Source: Passalora sequoiae
Lineage: Eukaryota > Ascomycota > Dothideomycetes > Mycosphaerellales > Mycosphaerellaceae
DNA: 64,000 bases
Direction: 5' to 3'
Assembly (NCBI GenBank): GCA_013248845.1
Contig: WSQC01000016.1
Coordinates: 434,001-498,000, forward strand
The position numbers and the translations under genes were made by a program. Shown here piece by piece: positions 30,684 through 42,666 of this stretch (positions are counted from its first letter, which is position 1; the number at the start of each line of letters is the position of its first letter). A model generated the notes under the pieces. It searched no databases and was not told the DNA's origin. It saw only the letters and a list, made by a program, of their open reading frames with translations.

Positions 30684-33600
30684 ATGAAGACCACAACGAT
30701 CTCAGGATTGGTGTTGACAATCGCGGTGGTGGCTGGTGCTGCTCCAACAAAGTCAAAATCCGAGACTACCATCGCGCCAGGAAAACCGACAAGCAAAGGC
30801 GGTTCTACAGCACTGACTGGAAAGCCTGCGACCGGTGCCAAGCAGGCTACTGCTACCGCATCTGCTGCAAATTCAGGTGCCGGCAATGCAGTCGGTAATG
30901 GCAAAGGCTCAGACACCGTCGCTGGTGCCAAAAACGCCGCCCCAGGCAACAAATCTAGCACCACAAAGGCCTGTCCGAACTTCAATTTCAAGGCGCAAAA
31001 GCCACTGTCAAAACATAAAACTACTGCAGATGACTCGTCGGCTATTATAGATAAGCAAGACACCTCACCGGGCTCTTCTCATCGTGACGGCTCGAAGCCG
31101 TTGAGCCACAAAGCAGCCTCAAAGAGCACCTCGAGTCATAATCAGCCGACCACTGTAGCCAAAGGTGCTAGCACGAGCAAGTCTGCAGCAGCAAGGACAA
31201 AATCTAACACTACTGGTAAAGCAAGTGCGAGACCGGCCAGCCCGAAGCAGCGCAAGCGATGGATGATACCAGTAAGTGCTCATATATTAGTCAGACTAGT
31301 CTTGATAGGTTGCTGACATTTCTAGGATGATACCCATATCGATAACGGTGTGTCTGGTGGCTTTGAGGGCTTTGAGGACTCCTATGGCATCACTGTTGCC
31401 CAACATACAACACTTGACGTGTCCAGCATCTCCTCAATGGCGGCAGCCATATCACGTTTGACTGCTGGTATGAACGACAACGACGTTCAGACCCTCGCCG
31501 ATCACACTCTCTTCAACAAATATCTCACGACATCGACCTCTATCTCATCCGCATTCGCTACACCAACCACGGCTGTGTACCAGTATGATGACGCAGGTTT
31601 TGACATCCACATCGACGACGGCCCAGGCATCGATGCCGGTGGCAGCATGGTGACGGCAGACAGACCCGACGAGACGACCATCATTGTTGGTCAGCACACT
31701 AAGATACCAGAGTCTGGCATAATGCCTGGCTTTGAAGGCATGAAAGCTGCCACAGCGATCAAAGATCCTGGAGACATAGATATGGCATACTATGGAATGG
31801 CTGATCTTCTAGCTAAGCGGAGTCCAATTCCGCGTGGAAGTACCTCGAGCTCTACCAATGATGTTGAGCAGTCTGGTGCTGGTGCAATATTACCTTCGTA
31901 TTCTGAGACCCCAGCGGCTCCTGATAGACCTGCCACGAACACTGCTGCTCCTGGTCCGGCCGAGCCTGTCATAGCAACTTCTTCGCCTGCTCCAGCAGCT
32001 TCCGCCGATGCTGCGATCGTGACTCGTAGATTTGATGTCGCCGGACTCGCGAACGAAGCTGGTTCCAAGGTTTCCACGCTTGCCGATTCAATCATTTCGC
32101 AAGTTCCGAACACGTCCACTGCTGCTATGAGCACGACTCCGTCAGCTAATGCTCGTTCAGCGCTGTCTGACCCATTCACTGGTAAACCAGCTCCAGCCGT
32201 GCCTCCTGAGGCTCCGACTCCGACGCTTGCAACTGAAACTGAAACCGCGCCAGTCGCCGAAACTGCAGTCGCCGCTACAGCAACAGAATCTCCTGCCCTT
32301 AACCCTAGTACTGGCTTAGCCATTGCAACTGGTACTGCAAGTGGAAGTACGGGCCTGGGCGTGGAAGCGAGGAATACAGGATCACAGATTGACGTCCACC
32401 CGAGGCAGACAGCGGCTCCGATTTACCACGAAGCTCATTTGCCATCTACCATGCTCACCAAGCGGAAAGGCGCGTCGAATGCTCCGTCTGCTGAGACGCA
32501 TGCTGACTCTACATCTACTGATGCTACACTTCCTGAAAAAATCCTGCATGTGATGGGCACTGAGGTTTACCCGCTGCTCAAAGAAATGGAGCAGAAAGGC
32601 GAATTGGTGTCGAAGCCGAAGGATGAGTTGAGCGCTGAGCAAAAGAAAAAGTGCCCGGACCACGGTGAATATTGCTCATGGTTCCTTCATGTTGATCTTA
32701 CCAACCACCCCCTGAACATATTACATGAGCGCACACCCTACCAGAGGGATACATGGGGAGGGTTCAAGCGTCGCGATTCGCTGCTGGCTCGCGGCAATAC
32801 CGAAAGCAAACTGCGCGACTCGACGCTCAAGGACATCAGAAAAGCAGTGAAGAAGGAAAACAAAGACCAGATCCAAATTCTCATCGACGAGAAGGCAGGG
32901 TTCTGGAGCAAAAGGCAGAAGTTTCTTGCGGACATTGGTATCGATACCAACTTCGAGTGCGTGTCTACAAAGACTGTCGACATTTTGCGTCTTGCAAGGC
33001 AAGGTCTAACGGTCCACTGGGACGTTATCAAGCAGCAAATCAAGGATGGAAAGCTCAACATCGAGCTCCACGAGATACCCATGGATCCACGTCCCAAGGC
33101 CACCAGCAGCATAGATTTTGACAGTTGTGGCAAGCCGATGCAGCATTCAGGCTCAGAGCGCGTCACTAAAGAGAAGCGTAGCTGGTTTGGCAACAGTAAA
33201 CCGAAGACTGCAAAGACTTCCAAGACGAAGAAGACGAAAACGAAGAAGACCAAGACTACCACAACGAAGGCCTCAAAGATAGCGATTGGCACGACCACCG
33301 AGACTCCTGAGCCTGCTAACACTGCTACAAAGTTGCGTACGCCTGATGCAATGTCGGCAACGACCTCAAAGAATAAGTTGATGGACTTCGCGAAGAACGG
33401 CGCCAAATTTGGCCAAGCCCATGCGACTGGTCTGGTCGCTCCTGCAGCCAAACTCACTCAAGCTTATGCGACTGGTCATGTCCCTCATCGTCGGGACGGC
33501 GCCGCCTTGTATCCCACAGAAGCAAAGCGTGCCGCGGCTACAGGTTATGCCAGACGCCGGGCAGCTGTCACAGGCGGTGTTAATGATAATGCTCCTGCGG

Positions 33601-33686
33601 CGACTGTCGTGACGAAGAGGACTCCGACACCGACTACAATGCTCACCATGCCATCAATAAAGCGATATGTCAATACTGCTCACTGA
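30684..33686 (+). CDS. large secreted Ser/Thr/Ala-rich protein with many dibasic (Kex2-like) sites
   Basis: Two exons, 30684-31271 and 31326-33686 (982 aa), with a GTAAGT donor and TTCTAG acceptor. A signal peptide is evident (MKTTTISGLVLTIAVVAGA, cleavage about residue 19). The first exon encodes a Lys/Ser/Thr/Ala-rich region. The second begins with GVSGGFEGFEDSYG and a segment rich in Asp/Gly, then an Ala/Pro/Thr-rich centre. A more folded-looking block follows (about 600-780, with CPDHGEYCSWFLHVDLTN), then a Lys-Thr repeat and Ala-rich repeats GQAHATGLVAPAAKL / TQAYATGHVP. Dibasic or similar processing sites recur (AKRSP, TRRFD, TKRKG, FKRRD, EKRSW, HRRDG, AKRAA, ARRRA, TKRTP). It is probably secreted or wall-associated; the family is unknown. 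Confidence 0.75.
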
Positions 33687-34084
33687 AAAGCTGTGGCTAT
33701 TTAATCACGATACGACAGCAAGAAAGCCAGCAGAATTGGCTTACAACACTTATTTGATTTCATTTTAATACGGCGGTGATGAAGTACAATCATGAGTGTA
33801 ATGGAGCTTGACATGACTTTTTGAATTTGTGAGAAGCTTGTCAAATTGACGGAGGAAAACACCGGGTGATTGCATTGTGAAGACTTTTTACTTGTTAACC
33901 TCTGTGGCGTTTGGTATGGCACCAAACCAAACTGGCGGTGACTGCTGTAAGCGAGATCGGCTTGACAACATTTCTTTCTTATGTATAGGTTTATTATAGC
34001 TTCAAATACAGTGTCACTCAATTACCACTGTTCCTATCGGGCTCGGGCCACCATCTTCAGCCTGTATCCGATCTCTTTTCCACA
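33687..34084. other. convergent intergenic region
   Basis: An AT-richer 398-bp gap between convergent genes with no coding signal. Confidence 0.5.
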
Positions 34085-34656
34085 CTAGGCTCCTCCTTCC
34101 CTCTTGGCATATTCATCCTCCATCCTCTCCTCGAACAACTTCTCTGCCGCGGCTTCTGCTGATCCCGGCTGGCTGCTTGAGATAGAGCCAGAATCTTGCC
34201 CTGCAGGTGAACTTTCAAGAGTCGATGCAGCATTTTGGCCCGCTTGCTCGAGCGTTGCGGTGTCTTTTGGCTCGATGCTGGACTGGCCTTGACCTCCCAC
34301 AGCGGTCTCGGAGCTGGAAGGACCTTCTTTGACGCCTGGGCCAACACTGGGATGGTTGAGGGAGGCCATTAGCAGGGTCTGCTTGTTGTGTAGTTGTTGT
34401 AGCACTTCCGTTCTTATTGGGGCTATCGTAAAAGCAGGCACGGGATCTAACGGTGAGCAACAGTGGTCTAATGCCTGTCGATCGCCTCAGTGTCTGCTTT
34501 GTGCTGTATTCCGGGTAGTCAGACTGCTGAACGGTTTATTTGCGACGATCCTATCTTCTGCGCTTGGTTTGACTGTCACATGCCAAGGCGAAGATGCAGG
34601 TAGCCTTCCGGACTGAATTCCGCTTCTGGTGGGGCCGCATCGGCCGCGATCGCCAT
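34085..34656 (-). CDS. small conserved protein ending in AKREGGA (5' exon uncertain)
   Basis: The C-terminal part is clear: the frame ending at 34085 reads FTIAPIRTEVLQQLHNKQ, then LMASLNHPSVGPG, a Ser/Gly/Gln linker, and the tail EKLFEERMEDEYAKREGGA, which I believe is conserved in filamentous ascomycetes. A separate exon upstream starts at 34656 (MAIAADAAPPEAEFSPEG, then YLHLRL). Joining the two in frame needs a GC-AG intron, 34583-34447 (donor TTG|GCATGT, acceptor GTTAG), giving 144 aa. The only GT donor nearby (AT|GTGACA) leads to a different frame. The alternative is a start at the internal ATG 34369. The gene is divergent, 172 bp from the next start. No function is known to me. Confidence 0.5.
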
Positions 34657-34828
34657 TGAAGTGGAACAAGGGCTTGCGCTTTCGAGATGCAAGAAAGATT
34701 GCTGAGCAGTTGCAAGCTTCACTCTGTTTCCTTGCTTACTACCACATTGCTGGATCGTTGGAAACACACCCTCGAGTGCGCATAGTCCGCCAATCGCTCT
34801 ACACATATCACTAAGACGAGGAGCGATC

Positions 34829-37195
34829 ATGGCGAAGAAAAAGGGCCCCAAGGCGTCGGCGCAACCGGAAACAGCGCCAGCGGGAGGCTCGAGTCTGATC
34901 ATCTCGAGGAACAAGTACGTATGTCGCCCATCTCATATACTCACCCACCAAATGTCTAAAGCACTTCGCTGTGTGAGTTGACATACCAGCAGATACTGAT
35001 CACGGATTTTCAGACATTGGCGATATATATCGTCCTTCCATGGACCATGGCTGCAATTACCTCACGAGATCCTCGAATCGCTCGCCCACCAAAATTATAC
35101 GATGCCTGCTCCACGCCTAGTGCACCCGGCTGTATTCTACGATGTCGTCAAGATCCGTAAAGCAGTCGATGATGCTGCAGAGGATGCGGTCCGCGCGCAT
35201 ACTGGGATCAGCAATACGGCCATGAATGGTCGTATGGACTACTTTGGCGCAGGAGGTGGCCCAGGTAGTCAACTGAGTAAGGAGCGCATATTCAAGATAC
35301 GGCAAAAAGCGGTCAAGATGCTCAACAAGGCTTTTACTCTGGACGAAGTGGCAGCCAGTGTCGCAACTATGCAGGCCACGAGCACCATAGAGGGCGTGGC
35401 TGAACATGTGCTCAAGCGCGAGCAGAACAACACGGAAGCAAAGTACGTGCACTTCTTCCACGAGAAGATTCCCAGCAGGGCGATGGAGCAATATACGCCT
35501 CTGGATCCTCTGAATCAAATCATATTCTCTTTGCCCACAGAAGAGCAAGCTGCACCTCTTCGCACACGAGCACTCGTTCAGATCTTCAAGCATCATTGGG
35601 AAGCTGCTTGTCTCGACTTAACGGCAGCCTTACGAATAGTCGATACTGCTAAGAAGCAGCACCTGCCGAACCAACAACAGCTCGAGCTGGCAAGCAAAAT
35701 GCGGCAAGAGTCAGAGGCGTGGCAGAGGGGCCATAAAGACTGGAGATCGATACCCCAATTGAAGGAGGAGGAACAACCGAAAAGCTTAGAGATGCAGCTG
35801 CTCTTTAATCGAGGCGGCGTATACCTTACCATGGCATGTCAAAGTGTCAACCCTGCGCTTGACGGCTTGGGGGAGTATCTAGAGACACATAAGGGAGGTG
35901 ACAGTACAGCGTCCGATGCAAAGGCACAGGCCGATCGTCTGGAGCATCGGAAAAAGGTCAAGGGTTACGCAAAGAAGGCGATGCAAGACTACCTGGCATT
36001 TCTGTCGCACTTCGACTATACTCCGGGCCTGCCCTTTGAGATTACGAACGAGATCATCCGCAAGTTCCACAATCTGGCTAACAACGATAGGAAGCAAGCA
36101 TCACTGCCGAAGAATCGACTGGTGGAGCTGAATGGTAATGACGAGGAGATTGCTGGCAGCAGTGAGGATGAGAAGCCTACTTCTGGAGCTGTCCAGAAAT
36201 ACCAGAAACCAACGCCGGATCCGTTCGAGCGCGATGAAAATGGCTGGCCCAAGTTTCCACAGCCCAAGATCTACCCATCCAGTGCGCTATTTGCAGAGAA
36301 GCCTCCAGCAGATCTGCCACCCTTCCCAACGCAGGAAACACTAGAGGCGATGCGCAACAATCAGACAGTCCACGAAGCTTTCGAAAATAGAGAGGCTGTC
36401 ACATACCATCCGCTTCTCACAGATGCGCTGCACTCGCTGCTACTGGCTCATTCGCTATGCCAGACTAGTCCCACCGAGCTTCTCCGACACGCCCACAATG
36501 CTGCTCGACTGGCCCGTATAGCCGAAGGTTATCCCATCTTCCAGCCAGCGCGCAGTCCTGCTCGCGCAGACTGGATAGAGGTCCTGAGGAGGGCGAACAA
36601 CTGGATCGGTCTGGGAGTATCGTGGCAAAAGCTCTGCGACCCAACGCCCTTACCAGAGGCTGCTGGCGGATGGGCGAAAGAATCTGGTTCCGGTGCCCTC
36701 GCCAAGCGTCATCGTTCGCGGAAGGAAGAGACCCCCGAGCAGAAACAGGAACGCATCAAGCAGGAGTCCATTATTGATGCTCTCAGTGATGATCGCGTCG
36801 TGGACGAGGACTCCTTCCAGAAAGCCGTTCGTGCTCGAGAACAACGTGCTATCGACGACGAGCGGGGTATCTCGGGACCGCTAAAGGACAAAGCTCCTAC
36901 GGGCTTGATCAAGGACAAGGAGTCTTCAAGCTCGGAGAACAGCTCCAACGCTGGAGATGCGCCGCCAGCTCCGCCTAAGCGTTGGGGGCAGGACGAGAAC
37001 GGGAAAGAGTATCCAATTTCTACGGATCGTGCTGCTGCTATCGCGAGATGGATTCATGAGTCTCCGCTGAGCTTGGGTCCGAAAAAGAAGAAGCGACCTG
37101 CAAGGAGGAGACCGGCTGCTGCTAGCGATGGGATGCAGGGGGCGACTAATGGTAATGCGGGCACGGCCGTTGAGGATGAGGACGGTCCGGACTAG
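34829..37195 (+). CDS. conserved fungal protein, 755 aa, TPR-like, function unknown
   Basis: Two exons, 34829-34914 and 35014-37195; the 99-nt intron has donor GTACGT and acceptor TTTCAG. The short first exon encodes MAKKKGPKASAQPETAPAGG and ISRNK, and splicing gives KHWRYISSFHGPWLQLPHEI, which looks like a small helical recognition segment. The body is alpha-helical (RERIFKIRQKAVKMLNKAFT-like and ALVQIFKHHWEAACLDLTAA-like helices) and suggests TPR-type repeats. The C-terminus is charged, with a KRWGQDENGKEYP block and Lys/Arg-rich KKKKRPARRRP. Similar proteins have been labelled 'histidine kinase group protein' in some Aspergillus annotations, but no kinase or receiver domain is visible here. 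The function is unknown. Confidence 0.85.
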
Positions 37196-37572
37196 CTGTG
37201 TGCTTATATGGCCTAGCTGCAATCTGAGCAAACAGGAGGACATTGGGCTACCCAAATGACGGCTTCGGCGACTTCCCTGCTTGTGAGTCAAGTTCATCCG
37301 GCATGGTAGGTGGAAGCAGACAACATTGCATTGCCTTTGATTGGCATAGCTTGAGCAGCATGCAGTAGTAGTGGTAGCAGTCATCATGGTACCAGCAGCC
37401 AGCAGCAGCAGTCTTTGCACAGCCGGACACAGCTCCTCTTCTGTGCGTCGATTCATAATCTTCTCGCTGCCTCATTAGTGTCGTTCACATTGACAAACAC
37501 CCTTCACGCCGTGACTCCACGCTCAAAGCACTGTCCGGAACTCGTGTTTGACGCCTTGTCCATCAAGGTCCG
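37196..37572. other. convergent intergenic region
   Basis: The 3'-to-3' gap between the 755-aa protein gene and MZT1. CAG/CAGTAG-type short repeats occur near 37360-37410. No gene was seen. Confidence 0.5.
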
Positions 37573-37852
37573 TCATTTTGCGGCTCCATCCTTGACACCT
37601 AGTCTCTCGCTTTGTGCTCGTAATTCATGTATCACTTTCTGTCAATGCATTAGCACTCTTCAAGCAATCGCCATAGACTGAGGGGTTACTTACGGCTAGT
37701 GCTTCGGGATTGACACCGTTTTCAATCAAGGAGACGCAGTACGATAGTGACCCGCGGTCGAGATGGGTATTGAGTAATGTTGAGATCTCGTGCAGGATGT
37801 CGATGGTTTCGCGGGCGGCGCGGCGTTTGTCTGTGTCTGCGTCGGCGGGCAT
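37573..37852 (-). CDS. MZT1: Mzt1/MOZART1, gamma-tubulin complex microprotein
   Basis: Two exons, 37852-37694 and 37638-37573, encode only 74 aa; the 55-nt intron has donor GTAAGT and acceptor GACAG, with a GCTAATG branch point. Exon 1 reads ARETIDILHEISTLLNTHLD, then LSYCVSLIENGVNPEALA; exon 2 completes the helix with KVIHELRAQSERLG and VKDGAAK. Both halves match the MOZART1 family at full length. Mzt1 binds the N-termini of gamma-tubulin complex proteins (GCP3/Alp6 type) and is needed to recruit the ring complex to microtubule-organising centres. Because the gene is tiny and split, automatic gene finders can miss it; reading through the intron gives an unrelated 22-residue tail. Confidence 0.92.
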
Positions 37853-38152
37853 TGTGGTTGGTGGAGAGGACGGTGGGATGTTGATGTTGATGCCGCGGTT
37901 TGTTGTTGTTGTTGTCGTCGTGATGATGATGAACGACGCGTCAGTTTCGTGTCGGGAGCAGATGCAATCCCAGAGGTTTCTTGCCTGTCTCGACCAAGCC
38001 GCAATTTAGCCGGGAGAGCGGCATGACACCTCGCTTCAGCTTCGTGACGGCAACGACGACCTACGTTTCAGTCATACTTCTATGTGCTTAACATATGGGT
38101 TAGCTAGCTTGTCATCATAGCATGATTCGATATCCAGTCTTCATGAAGCGTT

Positions 38153-41100
38153 ATGGATGCATACCCTCCGCTCTATGTAGAGCACAACTTGCCTCTAGTC
38201 CTCCTATCAGGACTTGGCAAGCAGGAGGATGCTAGCCATGGACCTGAAATACCGCGACAAGAGAGCGGCGCTCGCATACTTACAGACTCGATTGAGTGCC
38301 GAACAGAACAGTCGCGACGATTGCTAGACGAGCTCTTGGCACAGGATGGCTCTCAGAGTGCCTGGAACGGGAATGCGCTGCCTGGGCCATCAGGCACCAT
38401 CAAGTATCTCATCAAGACCATTGGGAGGGTAGGTAGGGGCTATCGGTGTGTTGATATGTCGCAAGCAGAGGCTGATAGTAAAGCAAGTCATATACACTAC
38501 CAGCTAGGAAGGCAGCGCCACAACCGCAAGAGGCTGGATCTGAAGGTGGTCCTCTCCCACGAAATACCGAACTACATTCTCCAATCTCGCCGCTTTCTCC
38601 GGGTTCGCCAATCTTTCCAGATGGCATCTTCACCCCTCAGTGGTTCTCAAAGCACCAGCAACAAGTCCCAGCACTGTTCCTGGCGTTCTTCAATCTCAAT
38701 GCCAATGAGGCTTCGCAGGATGAGCAGACCAAGGCTGATATCAATGCCATTCGGGGAGCTTTAACAAGGTCAGGGTTCAAGACCCGCTTCGCCGTGGTTC
38801 TGATCAGCGACAAGAGTATCCTACATGCTCCAGATATCGAGGACCGTCTGGGCAGCATTAGGCGGGCCACAACCTTAGACCCAAAGACCGGCTTGTTCTT
38901 CATGCCTCCAATGTCTTCACAGAACGAAATCGCTACTTTTGCCCAAGACACGATGCGTGCACTGCAGCCATCGGTCATAGAGTACTACAGGGACCTAACG
39001 AAACATGCCCGCCGGAAGAAAGCACGAGGCGGTCCGCCACCTTCGACCCAATCTCTGCTGGGAGGCGCATCTCAATCGACATCTACTTCCGCGTGGAATG
39101 TTCGATACGAGTTCAAGCAAGGCGTCTTCGGCGAGTGCCGGCAGGAGATGGACGTCGCCGAACGTCATTACTCTACTGCCATCGAAGAGCTTTTCAGTTC
39201 CGAGGGCGGGGTGCTTGAAACAACGCACAGTTGGTCACCTCGATTTGACGAGGCTCGGCTACTATGCGATATCACGGCTATCCGCTTGGCGCGATGTCAA
39301 CTCTGGTCAGGCCAAACAACAGCTGCTGCACAATCATGGCAGAATTACAAACTTCGCATGAAAGATCTTATCGATCGGCGAGGAAAAGGATCGTCGACCT
39401 ACAGTTGGGATGCATGGGAAGCCAGATGGTCGGCGGTCATGGCTGAGCTGATACACCTGTCAGATATCCCGACTCTCCGAAGACCGTCTGCGGAACGTGA
39501 AGGTGGCGCGCTACCTCTGCATCATGCTTATGCTCCTCAGGAGAGGCCTACTGCTGCTCCTGACCGAATGCCGCCCTATAACTTCCTGCATCATCCCGGA
39601 TACTGGTTGCGACTGCTCGCCAAGGCCGTGCGGAACCGTTGGGAGAAAGCTGATGCCATACCAGACGAGGACCGGGTACCGCCCGGACAATCGCCAGCAT
39701 CGGCAGTGGCGAGCCGGGCAAAAACTTATGATGTCTACCTTGTGCCAGAACCTCACCAAGAGGCTGCCCACGATCATGCTACCGAGCTCGCCATAGCCCA
39801 CGATCGCGCGGCGCAGGAGTTTGATGCCCGACAGCAATTAAGAATGAGCCAGCAGATTCGTCTTGAGCTTGCTGAAGACTTGGTCAAAGTGAGTAGGTAT
39901 GACGATGCACTCCAAGTACTGTCACTTCTTTGGGAATCGTCAGCGTGGCGAGGACAAGAGTGGCGCACACCTTTCGGTCGGCTATTGCGACTCCTGTCAG
40001 ATTGTGCTAGTCGAGACAAATCTTCAAAGAATGCCGCGCTAATTCCCGCGCTGACTTGGGAGCTTATCACTCTTGCACCAGTGGATATGCCTGATGCTAC
40101 CTTGGATCTCGTCAGCTGTCTTGATGCCTGGGAGGTGGACGAGAAGATCGATATTCGAATGGAAGGTGAAACCCGATTGAGCCCTATCCGAGCGACGTTC
40201 GCTTTCAGAAGCCGTGAAAGTCACGTCGGAGAGAATCTGGAATGCCAGCTCGTGCTTCAACATACGGCATTGGCCACTTCAGGTTCTATACGACTTTCGA
40301 GATTGGAACTTGATATTGGATCCAAACCAATTGTAATACAGCACACAGAGAGTCTTGCACATAGTGATAAAGAGGTCACGTTGACAGATTTATCGCAAGC
40401 TGAAGAGACAGACGGCCCGCTGGACATGACTGCGGATCTTCGCATCCGACCAGGGCAGACGAAAATTCTACGCATATCTGTACACCTCCGCGAAGCAAGA
40501 CTGTACGAGTTCGACCACTTGCATCTTACATTAGATGCGCCGAAGTTCACGCTATCGCACCGAATAGACTCAACGACGGTATCGCCCGGAAGTCTCTGGT
40601 ATTTTGACAACGATGGCACTATTGACGGCATTCTAATACCGCATATGGACACGAAAACGGTCAACATTCTGCCAAAGCCACCAAAGATGCAGTTACGATT
40701 GCATGGGCTTCGACAGCAGTACTACACCGATGAAGTAGTGTCGCTTACCGTGGAGCTGCTTAATGAAGAGGACGAAGCCGTGCATGCTACGCTAGTGCCG
40801 GCCATTGTTGGAACCTCTGGAGACACATTGTCTTTACGCTGGGTGAACGGCGGCGATGAAGTCGTTCGCACAGTGAACGACCTCGATGCGTCTGCATTGC
40901 ACAAAGCCGATCTGACGATACACGGGCCAGCTGAGGCCGCATCGTTCATGCTTTCAATTGAATTGCGTTACACGCTCATATCAGATACCAACACGCCCTT
41001 GACGAAGACTATGAGTGTCGAGGTGCCATTCGTCACACCTTTCGAGGTGAAATTCACATTCGCTCCAAGGCTTCACCACAGCCCATGGCCAAGCTACTTC

Positions 41101-41850
41101 AATGCCAACCAACACGAATCAGCAGAGAAAGATAAGGCCCAAGGTATAGCGCAGCTTTGGAGGCTCGGAGCTCACATTGCGTCATCGGGCTCCGATGTGC
41201 TCAATATACAAAAGCTCCAGCTGCTGGTCAACGAGGTGCAAGGCAATTGCACCTGCAACATATCAAAGGCTATTGTCGAAGAGCAGCAGGACCTACCACC
41301 ACGCGGGAAGACAATCTCCAGTTTCGATTTTACTACGCAAAAACTGTCTCTCGATGATCGTCAAGCCAGCTCTTTGAATTTGTCCCTGCAAATCACATGG
41401 TCCCACTCAAGGAACAACGCGCGATCCTCCACCACCATCACGGTACCACGTCTACCTATAACGACCGTCGAGCCGAGAGTGCTATGTACCGTCACGCCGG
41501 ACAGCGACGAGCCATCTCAATCAGCTCGACTTACCTACCATCTCGAGAATCCGTCGACGCATTTCTTGACATTTGCTTTGACCATGGAGGCGACCGAGGA
41601 CTTTGCGTTCAGTGGTCTGAAGCATCGCGCTCTCAGTCTGGCACCACTGAGTAGACATCGTGTCGAGTACGATATACTGCTTCATAAGGAGTTCAAAGAT
41701 GGGAACTCTGGTTGTTGGATCTCACCAAACCTGCAGGTTATGGACTCCTACTATCGGAAAACTTTGCGTGTGCATCCTGGAGACGATCGGGTTAAGCTCG
41801 ATGATAGGAAAGAAGTTGCTGTATGGGTTGGCGCTGGAGAAGCACCTTGA
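38153..41850 (+). CDS. TRAPPC11: TRAPP complex subunit TRAPPC11 (foie gras / Gryzun family)
   Basis: Two exons, 38153-38428 and 38488-41850 (1212 aa), joined by a 59-nt intron with GTAGGT donor and GCAAG acceptor. This acceptor gives the expected IGR|SYTLPARKA. The N-terminus MDAYPPLYVEHNLPLVLLSG is family-typical. The foie-gras domain (about 250-560) contains FTPQWFSKHQQQVPALFLAF, RFAVVLISDKS and PSVIEYYRDLTKHARRKK. The C-terminal half is beta-rich Gryzun-like sequence (FRSRESHVGENLECQLVL and similar). TRAPPC11 is a subunit of the metazoan/filamentous-fungal TRAPP III-type complex, in ER-Golgi and autophagy traffic; budding yeast lacks an obvious orthologue. The length is near that of the human protein (about 1130 aa). 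Confidence 0.92.
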
Positions 41851-42666
41851 TCAACTTGTCACTAAAAACGTGTTGGCACGAAGCTTTCGGCGCTGTTGAT
41901 GGCACTGGTAATGAAAGGCCGTGCGTACACTACAATCGAGTCGCTCTCACTCATTGGAATGAAGTGATCGTCCGATGCGCCATGTATCACTATGCTGAGC
42001 CTGAATCTGGCATGCCTTTTGCTTTGGACGAAGTCGACGACATTATCCTCGTTTACGGAAGCATAGCATTGACTATCTGAAACAGCACTTCGACTTTGGC
42101 GGCAGTTCCCTTGATAGTGAAGAATCAGAAGTTCTGTTATGTGGCTGCATGGAGCCTTTTGGTGCCGCGCTGGATAGCGGTGCCTACTCAGCTTGCGACC
42201 GGGATGTTTCGAAAATAGGTATTCAGCCAGGTCAGGAAGTGTTCGACAACTATGTTCGCATGCTGCTTCCCTGCTCTACAGTGTTTGACTCAAGGTTTGG
42301 CATGGTTCAAGCTTTTGACCACGACCTCCAGCTGAGTCGGAAAGCTCATACTAAGTTGTCTTCCTGGTTACGCATCCTGCCGCACATCATGTCTTCGGTC
42401 TTCAGCGATAGCATCACCTTGCTGAGACTGTTTACATGACACAAGATGCCCGGCGAGGAAACGTAGAAAAAGGCTCGAGGTCAGATGCATGGTAACTTTG
42501 TACAGGTCTGGGCACTAAGCTGAAAGTTCCCGTACTGAAATGGCAATGAATCAGTAGCTGTTTGATCAAAGACAGTCTTGTCAGTTGGTTAAGTAGGTAA
42601 ACCAGTGTCCCAATCCAATTTGCAGGAGCTTCATCTACTGCTTCCTCTTACTGCAGCATCAATACC
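41851..42666. other. 0.8-kb intergenic region
   Basis: No supported gene. Two short plus-strand ORFs (41823-42080 and 42149-42439) look protein-like but have no family match or clear start context. Confidence 0.45.

Noticed and set aside
30178..30756. 192-codon minus-strand ORF
   Set aside because: Overlaps the signal-peptide exon of the secreted protein and has no recognisable content.
37625..37693. Unspliced C-terminus of the MZT1 ORF (VSNPSVYGDCLKSANALTE)
   Set aside because: It begins with a perfect donor GTAAGT and, when spliced out, the conserved MOZART1 helix appears.
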